DNA of 12,418 nucleotides from NCBI GenBank assembly GCA_964353255.1, contig CAYGVJ010000156.1:1-12418 (forward strand), given 5' to 3'. The translations under genes and the position numbers were made by a program. Below the pieces are notes generated by a model. That model worked only from the letters and a program-made list of their open reading frames with translations. It ran no database searches and had not been told where the DNA came from. Of this stretch, positions 1-5,238 are shown piece by piece; positions within the stretch are counted from its first letter, which is position 1, and each line of letters opens with the position of its first letter. Source of the stretch: VFZS01 sp964353255 (GTDB taxonomy: Bacteria; Acidobacteriota; Terriglobia; Bryobacterales; Bryobacteraceae).

Positions 1-51
1 AAAACCCAACAAACAGCCACTTTCACATGCCATCAGGGGTGGAACTTCGGG
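1..51. other. Left edge, no gene recognised
   Basis: These bases lie downstream (minus-strand sense) of the duplicated receptor terminus and its TAG stop at 52-54. I see no convincing coding frame, hairpin or T-rich terminator here. In the cassette-insertion model this is the original sequence that followed the receptor gene before the ATPase/TPR pair arrived. Confidence 0.4.
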
Positions 52-53
52 CT

Positions 54-106
54 AAAACTCCAGCACCACTCCCGCGGAAGGCAGAATCGGGAACATGCGG
101 TCCAGG
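54..106 (-). repeat. 53-bp direct repeat, distal copy: orphan 3' end of TonB-receptor gene
   Basis: The 53 bases are identical to 2961-3013. On the minus strand they encode the last 17 residues of the TonB-dependent receptor (LDRMFPILPSAGVVLEF), here closed by a TAG stop at 52-54; the full-length gene at 2959-5211 ends in TGA. The copy begins one base past the stop codon of the TPR gene and has no receptor body upstream of it, so it is a non-functional gene end. Both flanks diverge at once outside the 53 bases. It looks like the displaced original receptor terminus, or a duplicated target/attachment site. Confidence 0.9.
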
Positions 107-107
107 G

Positions 108-1688
108 TCAGCGGGGACTCGGCGCAGGGGGAGTTGCCTCCAGAACCTGACCAAGCAGGTCCAGCGGCGGCTCCTGGCCCGGAAACGCCTCCCGCCAGGC
201 GGCGGTGAAGGCGGCTTCACCCATTTCCTCGGAGAGGCGTGCGAGCTCGCGGAGAACCCACGCGGCGACGGGTATGTCGTGACTGGAAGCGATGTCGAGC
301 GCCATGCCGAGCTGCCTCACGGCCTCGGGGAGCCGGTTCTGGGCTCGGCGAAGAACGCCCATTCCGGCGAGCGTCTTGACGGCGAGCTGCGGGAGAACCA
401 GGCGGTTGAAGATCTCGAGGGCCCGGTGGTACCACTGCTCGGCCTCGTCGAACCGTTGGCGCTCCTGGGCCAGCATGCCCAACTGGTGGTACGTCCGGGC
501 GGCCTCGCGCTCCAGGCCGAGGCGCTCGACGATGTCGAGGGCCTTGCGGTACCACTGCTCGGCCTCATCGAAGCGCTGTCGCGCCTGGGCGACCATACCT
601 AAGTGGTGGTACTCGTCGTTGGCGTCGCGCTCCAAGCTTAAGCGCTCGAAGATCCCGAGTGCCTTGCGATACCACTCCTCGGCCTCGTCAAGTCGTCGGC
701 GGAAATATGCGACGTTGCCCAACTGGTGGTACTCGTCCGCTGCGTCGCGCTCCACGCCCAAGCGCTCGCAGATCTCAAGGGCCTTGCGGCACCACTGTTC
801 GGCCTCGTCCAGCCGCTGTCGCTCCTGGGCGACGATGCCCAAGTTGTGGTAGCCCGCTACCACCAAGGATTCGTCGTCCGCTACTTCCGCGATGGCCAGG
901 CCCTGGCGAGAGAGGGTCTCGGCCTCATCGAGGCGCGACCGCTCCAGCGCCAAGGTGCCCAAGCGATAGAGCGCCCTGGCTTCCAGGGCCCTGTCGGGGA
1001 TGCGCTTGCTGCGCTCCAGGGCCCGGCGCGCCCAGGCCTCGGCTTCGTCAAAGCGTGCCAGCAGGTACAACGCGTAAGATAGCTTCAGCTCCAAACGGGC
1101 CAGGAAGCGCTCATCGGGCTTCTCCTGGACGCTATATTCTCGAATCAAGCCTTGATAGAGACTGATTCGCCGATCGAGGTCCCCGCGGTCGCGAAAGAGC
1201 AACGGTTCAAAGGCTGCGGCGCGCGTGAGGGGCGCGGGCAGTTCCCGCCGTTCCAAGCGGAAATCGAAGACTCCGCTCCGCCAGGACCAGAAGTCCGGGG
1301 CCTTGGCAGCGATCTCGCGCAAACTGTATTCGCGCACCCAGAAGACGGTTGCATGGGGAACCTCGGCGAAAGCCTCGCGCTGAAGGTTCACGTAACCTGT
1401 CAGTTCCGGAAGGGCTTCCTCAACGTCGTAGAAGAAGATGCAGGTGCGCTGGCCGGCGGGCGCCTGCCGCAGCAAATCGACGGGGTTCCTGCGCTGGGCT
1501 GAAAGGGTGAACTCGAGTACGGGCAATGGCAGGTGTTCTTTCAAAAAGCGAACCGCCGCCTCCCGATCCGCCACGCTACGGTAGAGCGCAAAGGCCAGAA
1601 CGCTGCGGTCCGTTTCGCGCAGAAGGAGGGCGAGAATCTCCGCTTCTTCGAGGAGCTCGGGACGCTCGAGTTCCCACCCGACAGGCAC
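108..1688 (-). CDS. TPR-repeat protein with N-terminal P-loop-less NTPase-like domain
   Basis: The protein has 526 residues. The start is GTG at 1688, which overlaps the ATPase stop (TAGTG) and follows AAGGAG at 1696-1701 with 7-nt spacing. Residues ~10-145 form an alpha/beta region with a hydrophobic strand ending in acidic residues (RTCIFFYDVEEAL, 81-93), then NLQREAF (101-107), VFWV (115-118) and the motif APDFWSWRSGVFDF (130-143). From memory, similar blocks occur in STAND-like TPR proteins of cyanobacteria and other bacteria. No Walker A is present. Residues ~195-490 carry about seven TPR units of 40 residues, several almost identical (FDEAEQWYRKALDI type). There is no signal peptide or TM segment, so it is probably cytosolic and serves as a protein-binding scaffold or sensor. 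Coupling to the ATPase suggests a complex. The exact function is not recognised. Confidence 0.85.
   Translation of the reverse strand: MPVGWELERPELLEEAEILALLLRETDRSVLAFALYRSVADREAAVRFLKEHLPLPVLEFTLSAQRRNPVDLLRQAPAGQRTCIFFYDVEEALPELTGYVNLQREAFAEVPHATVFWVREYSLREIAAKAPDFWSWRSGVFDFRLERRELPAPLTRAAAFEPLLFRDRGDLDRRISLYQGLIREYSVQEKPDERFLARLELKLSYALYLLARFDEAEAWARRALERSKRIPDRALEARALYRLGTLALERSRLDEAETLSRQGLAIAEVADDESLVVAGYHNLGIVAQERQRLDEAEQWCRKALEICERLGVERDAADEYHQLGNVAYFRRRLDEAEEWYRKALGIFERLSLERDANDEYHHLGMVAQARQRFDEAEQWYRKALDIVERLGLEREAARTYHQLGMLAQERQRFDEAEQWYHRALEIFNRLVLPQLAVKTLAGMGVLRRAQNRLPEAVRQLGMALDIASSHDIPVAAWVLRELARLSEEMGEAAFTAAWREAFPGQEPPLDLLGQVLEATPPAPSPR
421..900 (-). repeat. Tandem 120-bp repeats encoding near-identical TPR units
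   Basis: Units at 421-540, 541-660, 661-780 and 781-900 align without gaps at exactly 120 bp. For example, the block reading roughly gcggtaccactgctcggcc recurs at each period, as does the aactggtggtac block at 481, 601, 721 and 841. The period is visible but weaker on both sides (301-420 and 901-1140). Each unit is one 40-residue TPR motif. The DNA similarity in the core suggests recent unit duplication or gene conversion, not old divergent repeats. The repeats are coding, so they are not a CRISPR array. Confidence 0.85.
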
Positions 1689-2920
1689 TAAGACTCTCCT
1701 TGGGGCAGCAGGGGCTCGATCAAGGGGTGCACGTCGTACCAGAGGCCATCGTTGCGGTACTCCAGAGCGCTGAGGTTGTGCAGCAGTTCTCGATGGGCCT
1801 CATCGTTCTCGACTTGCTTGGCCTGCCGGATCCCGTCAAGGAGTTCGATTTGACGGACAGTCAGGAGCACCTGGTAGTCCCTGCGTTTGCTCTGGGCAGC
1901 CTTTTCGACGGCCTCGGCTTCGATTCGAGGCTGGTTGGACTTCATAGCCTCCAGGGACGCCCGGCGGGCCAGCGCGACGAGTTCCCTCGGAATGCCGCTG
2001 CTGAGTTCAGCCAGCTTGCGTACGGCATCGGCGCCGAACAGGCTCTCGTTGACTCTCTTGGTCAGAATGGAACCTAGTTCCCGAAGGCCGTCCTCGTCGG
2101 GCGAGCCGTCCCGGTGTTTCGTCTTCAAGTTGGGAAGGATGCAAACGGTGGGGAAGTACATCTCGACCTGCATGAAGACGTTGTCGTGACGAAGCGCGGT
2201 GGGAAAAGTGTAGATGATCGAGACGGGCGGGGCGAGGAGCGAACTGGCATACTCGTAGAAGAGCTTCCTGGCGGTGCCGAGATCGGTCTTGTCCAGGTCC
2301 TCGACAATCACCAGGACGCGTTGCCTGGTCAACCTCTCGACCTCGCGCACCAGGAAGTCCACGCGCTCCAGCAGCTCAGAGAGGCGGTGGCTCACCTTCT
2401 CGCGCACCGTCGTGCGGGTGACGTCTTCGGTACCCAGCTTGCCGCTCAGCTTGGTGACGAGCAGGTTGAGCTCGACTCCGATCTCGGGTCGCACCGCCTC
2501 GCCGGTCTCGACCTCCTCAGTGATTTCTTTGGTGAACGCCAGGATATGCTCGAGCACGTCCTCCCTGACTTTGACGTTGCGCGCGGTGGCGGCGCGGAAG
2601 AGTTCCAGCGCCAGCGAGAGAATAACGTCCACGTATGTGAGGTCGAACAAGTTCAGGGTGTCTTTGACCGAGTAGGTGACGACGAAGAACGCGTCGCCGA
2701 GCGCTTGAGTGAGTTTCGCCAACTCGGTGCTCTTGCCACTGCCCCGGTGACCGGTGAAGAGGATTTTTTGCGGTCTGTCGGTTGTCGTCAGGAGTATGCG
2801 GAGGTCTTCGAGGGGACTCATCGGACGTGCCACGAAGTAGTCCCTCAGCTCCTCGTCTGTGCGCAGGGGGCGCTCCGGATCCAGGATGTTCAGGGCTCCC
2901 CTCAGGTCGGCTGCCTTCAT
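1688..2920 (-). CDS. P-loop ATPase (AAA/STAND-like) partner of the TPR protein
   Basis: The protein has 410 residues from ATG at 2920. Walker A is GHRGSGKS (57-64), Walker B is RVLVIVEDLDK (201-211), a sensor-1-like strand SIIYTFP is at 234-240 and a sensor-2-like GIPREL at 309-314. The C-terminal end (LLHNLSALEYRNDG, then WYDVHPL, ~379-400) resembles the winged-helix tail of STAND/ORC-type ATPases. It should bind and hydrolyse ATP, and the intact motifs suggest it is active. No signal peptide or TM is seen. An in-frame upstream ATG at 2959 adds 13 residues; it overlaps the receptor stop (TGATG) and has GGAG 5 nt upstream inside the receptor gene. I prefer 2920 because the upstream residues are low-complexity and the conserved part begins near LDPERPL (13-19). 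The exact family is uncertain. It sits at the proximal end of the repeat-bounded cassette. Confidence 0.88.
   Translation of the reverse strand: MKAADLRGALNILDPERPLRTDEELRDYFVARPMSPLEDLRILLTTTDRPQKILFTGHRGSGKSTELAKLTQALGDAFFVVTYSVKDTLNLFDLTYVDVILSLALELFRAATARNVKVREDVLEHILAFTKEITEEVETGEAVRPEIGVELNLLVTKLSGKLGTEDVTRTTVREKVSHRLSELLERVDFLVREVERLTRQRVLVIVEDLDKTDLGTARKLFYEYASSLLAPPVSIIYTFPTALRHDNVFMQVEMYFPTVCILPNLKTKHRDGSPDEDGLRELGSILTKRVNESLFGADAVRKLAELSSGIPRELVALARRASLEAMKSNQPRIEAEAVEKAAQSKRRDYQVLLTVRQIELLDGIRQAKQVENDEAHRELLHNLSALEYRNDGLWYDVHPLIEPLLPQGES
1696..1701 (-). promoter_or_regulatory. Ribosome binding site deciding the TPR-gene GTG start
   Basis: AAGGAG lies 7 nt upstream of GTG at 1688 and within the last codons of the ATPase gene. 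With the TAGTG overlap it supports translational coupling of the two cassette genes and supports GTG over any downstream ATG. Confidence 0.75.
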
Positions 2921-2927
2921 GGTTCTT

Positions 2928-2933
2928 ATTGTG
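2928..2933 (-). promoter_or_regulatory. Possible -10 box (CACAAT) in front of the ATPase gene
   Basis: CACAAT lies 7 nt upstream of ATG 2920, which would give a leaderless or nearly leaderless transcript. The receptor gene has TATAAT at almost the same distance from its start. No good -35 is visible. If real, the cassette carries its own promoter and does not depend only on read-through from the receptor gene. Confidence 0.3.
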
Positions 2934-2958
2934 CCACGGAGCGCGCCGGGCAGGGGCA

Positions 2959-5211
2959 TCAAAACTCCAGCACCACTCCCGCGGAAGGCAGAATCGGGAA
3001 CATGCGGTCCAGGTAGACGTTGATCTGGAAGGTGCGGGTGTTGTAGCTGCCGAAGCTGTCGAAGCGGTAGTTGGCGTGGTTGAGCAGGTTGACCACTTCC
3101 CCATACAGCGTCAACTTCCAGCGGTCGAAAACGTAGGCCTTGTTGATGCGCAGGTCGGCGCGGTGGTAGGGGTCCAGCCGGGCCGCGTTGCGCAGTTCGG
3201 AAAGGAAGTACGTCGCGCCGTCGCGGCGGTAGAAACCGGGCAGAGGGAAGCCGCTGCCGTAGATCCATTTCAGGCTCAAATTCACCGTAGGGCGAATGCG
3301 GTAACTCCCGTAGACGTTCACGGTGTGACGCTGGTTCAGGTCCGCGGGGAAAGCGATGCCGGCCTCGCCGTCGCGCTGCCGGGTGTATCCCAGCGCGTAG
3401 GAGACCCAGCCGGTCAGCCGGTTGGCGCTGCGGCGCTGCAAGAGAATCTCGATGCCGCGCGCGTACCCGCGCGAGGAGTTGCGAATCGGCGGGTCGAGCG
3501 GCGGAATGAAAACCTTCCCCTTGACGAGGCGCGGCTCGTAGAACGGCCGGAACAACAGGTCGCGATCCTGTCGCTGGTAGGCTTCCACCCGCAGCCGCGT
3601 TCGCGCACCCAGGCGTTGCTCCAGCGCCGCCACGTAATGAATCGCCCGCTCCGGCAGCAACCGGCGGCTGCCCAGCTTGGAGAACAGCCACTGGATCTCG
3701 GGAAACTGCGCGTACTGGCCCCAGCCAAGCTGGAGGCGAGTCGAAGGATGCGGCAGGAAACCCACCGAGGCTTGCGGCGAGAGCGCCGTCACTTGGTCCG
3801 CATCCGAGCGGTCCCAGCGCAGGCCCGCGGCAAGCTGCACCCGGCCTGCCGCCGCGCTCCAGGACTGCTGCGCGTAGCCCCCCGCGAGCAGGCCGTGGCC
3901 CCGGTAGATGTCCACGCGCCTCATCGCGAACGGATTGAACTGGTACCAGTTGGTGAAGCCGTCGTCGCGCGCGCGCCGCACCGACCAGCCGGCCTCCAGC
4001 GGATTCTGGCCCAGCCAGATCCAGGTGGCGTTGCCGGTCCAATTCCACTCGCCGTAGTAGCCGGCCGTCAGGTCCAGGCTGTCCCGGCTCTGGCTGTCGA
4101 AACGTTCCCGCACAAACGCCGCCCGGTTGCTCACCAGAAACCGCTCATGCGGGGTGTAGCGCCACCCCAGGTTCGCCAGCGTGAAGTGATAGCCGGCGGT
4201 CATGACCGAGTTCACCCCCAGTCGGCTGCGGCTCCGCGTTCGGTCCAGGTCCGAGAATCCATCCACCACGCTGAGGCTCAAGTGGTGCTTCCGGCCCAAG
4301 TCATAACTGAGCTTGCCTTGCGAATCGAAGAACCCGAAGGCCAGTGTAGGCTCCGACTTGGCGGTGCGCTGGATGATGTATTGGAGGTAACTCTTGCGCA
4401 CCCCCGCCATCCAGGCTCCCTGCCGACTCTTGCCCAGCGGCCCCTCCGCCATCACCCCGGCATTCGACGCGCTGGCGGCCACCCGCACACTCCGCTGAAC
4501 ACGGCTGCCTTCGCGCGTGTGCACGTCCAGAACCCCTGCCGTGCGGTCGGCGTAGCGGACCGGAAAGGCCGCGCTGTACAGCGCCAGGCTGTCCACCATG
4601 TCGCCGTTGAAGATGGTCATCGAGCCGGTGGCGGTTTCCCCTTGCACCGTGTGGAACGGGGTGTGCAGCAACATGTCGTCCAAGTACAGCCCCACCCGCC
4701 GGTACTCCGCGCCCCGCACCGAAAACCGGCTGTCGAAATCGTCGTTCGAGGCCACGCCCGGCATCCCCTGCACGGCGCGCAACGGGTCGTCGGCCAGCAC
4801 GCTGGCCAGGTTCTTGGTCTCGTTGCCCTCCAGCGTCAACTGTGACGGGCTGTCCTGCCGCGCCAGCTCGAACGGGTCCGCGCGCACCTCGATCGAGTCG
4901 GTCTGCCGGAAGGTGTCCGGGCTGAGGATGACCTCGAACTCCTTGAGGTCGCCAGAAGCCAGCGTGAAGGTCTTCCTGACCATCCGGTAGCCGACCGTGG
5001 AGACCTGGAGGATGTAATCGCCGGGCGGGAGCGTTGGGAAACCGAAGCGCCCCTGGTCGTCGGTGACGGTCTGGAAGGCGGTGGCGGTGAGCTGGACGCG
5101 CACGCGGGCGAGAGGCTCGGCGGAGAGGGCATCCACGACGGCGCCCCGGACGGAGCCGCCCTCTGGTGGGGCCAGCAGGGCGCAGGCCAACAGTAACGTG
5201 GAGAGCGCCAC
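2959..5211 (-). CDS. TonB-dependent outer-membrane receptor with carboxypeptidase-regulatory-like domain
   Basis: The protein has 750 residues. GTG at 5211 opens a short signal peptide (MALSTLLLACALLAPPEGG). Residues ~20-100 form a carboxypeptidase-regulatory-like beta-sandwich (GAVVDALSAEPLARV, then DDQGRFGFPTLPPGDYILQV). Residues ~125-235 form the plug (VRGAEYRRVGLYLDDM at 165-180), followed by a beta-barrel ending in aromatic VVLEF, typical of outer-membrane proteins folded by BamA. It should import an unidentified ligand across the outer membrane with TonB/ExbBD energy. Receptors of this class are abundant in Acidobacteriota and the substrate cannot be read from sequence. It follows the ADOP permease by 27 nt. 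The last 17 codons are duplicated at 54-106. The stop overlaps an in-frame ATG of the ATPase gene (TGATG). Confidence 0.92.
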   Translation of the reverse strand: MALSTLLLACALLAPPEGGSVRGAVVDALSAEPLARVRVQLTATAFQTVTDDQGRFGFPTLPPGDYILQVSTVGYRMVRKTFTLASGDLKEFEVILSPDTFRQTDSIEVRADPFELARQDSPSQLTLEGNETKNLASVLADDPLRAVQGMPGVASNDDFDSRFSVRGAEYRRVGLYLDDMLLHTPFHTVQGETATGSMTIFNGDMVDSLALYSAAFPVRYADRTAGVLDVHTREGSRVQRSVRVAASASNAGVMAEGPLGKSRQGAWMAGVRKSYLQYIIQRTAKSEPTLAFGFFDSQGKLSYDLGRKHHLSLSVVDGFSDLDRTRSRSRLGVNSVMTAGYHFTLANLGWRYTPHERFLVSNRAAFVRERFDSQSRDSLDLTAGYYGEWNWTGNATWIWLGQNPLEAGWSVRRARDDGFTNWYQFNPFAMRRVDIYRGHGLLAGGYAQQSWSAAAGRVQLAAGLRWDRSDADQVTALSPQASVGFLPHPSTRLQLGWGQYAQFPEIQWLFSKLGSRRLLPERAIHYVAALEQRLGARTRLRVEAYQRQDRDLLFRPFYEPRLVKGKVFIPPLDPPIRNSSRGYARGIEILLQRRSANRLTGWVSYALGYTRQRDGEAGIAFPADLNQRHTVNVYGSYRIRPTVNLSLKWIYGSGFPLPGFYRRDGATYFLSELRNAARLDPYHRADLRINKAYVFDRWKLTLYGEVVNLLNHANYRFDSFGSYNTRTFQINVYLDRMFPILPSAGVVLEF
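2961..3013 (-). repeat. 53-bp direct repeat, proximal copy: true 3' end of receptor gene
   Basis: This is identical over 53 bases to 54-106. The copy begins inside the TGA stop codon of the receptor gene and runs back through its last 17 codons. It marks the proximal junction of the ATPase/TPR cassette. Confidence 0.9.
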
Positions 5212-5217
5212 CTGGGG

Positions 5218-5223
5218 ATTATA
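5218..5223 (-). promoter_or_regulatory. -10 box (TATAAT) for a leaderless receptor transcript
   Basis: A perfect TATAAT lies in the 27-nt gap between the ADOP stop and the receptor GTG, ending 6 nt before the start codon. Initiation about 7 nt downstream would fall on the GTG itself. No Shine-Dalgarno sequence fits in the space, which agrees with a leaderless mRNA. The -35 region lies inside the ADOP 3' end and is poor. The receptor could thus be expressed apart from the sigma operon. Confidence 0.55.
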
Positions 5224-5238
5224 GCCCGGGGCGTCCGC

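Larger units (their letters stand above)
54..2960 (-). mobile_element. Putative inserted two-gene cassette (ATPase + TPR) bounded by 53-bp direct repeats
   Basis: The repeat period is 2907 bp and the unit holds exactly two complete genes plus one repeat copy. Both genes run in the direction of the operon they follow. The proximal junction falls at the receptor stop codon and the distal junction one base after the TPR stop codon, so no gene is broken. Recombination between the two repeats would delete the cassette and leave an intact receptor gene ending in TAG. No integrase, transposase or terminal inverted repeat is visible, so the mechanism is unknown. Base composition looks less GC-rich by eye in parts of the ATPase gene than in the receptor gene, which would fit transfer. 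A mis-assembly at the repeat is a possible alternative. Confidence 0.45.

Noticed and set aside
27..602. Plus-strand frames across the TPR gene with repeated-looking peptides
   Set aside because: The repetition comes from the 120-bp TPR units on the other strand; no start signal or domain is seen.
421..1140. Regularly spaced repeats resembling an array
   Set aside because: The period is 120 bp, units are contiguous and in frame with 40-residue TPR motifs; there are no spacer/repeat alternation features of CRISPR.
1688..4048. Open frame extending the ATPase upstream to 4048 (786 codons)
   Set aside because: The part above 2959 is an antisense-free shadow in another frame of the receptor gene; its sequence is Arg/Pro/Gly-rich without domain features. 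ATPase motifs begin only after 2920.
2782..4845. Long plus-strand open frame (687 codons) opposite the receptor gene
   Set aside because: It is the reverse complement of a high-GC coding gene; its translation has no signal, domain or motif, whereas the minus strand reads a complete TonB receptor.
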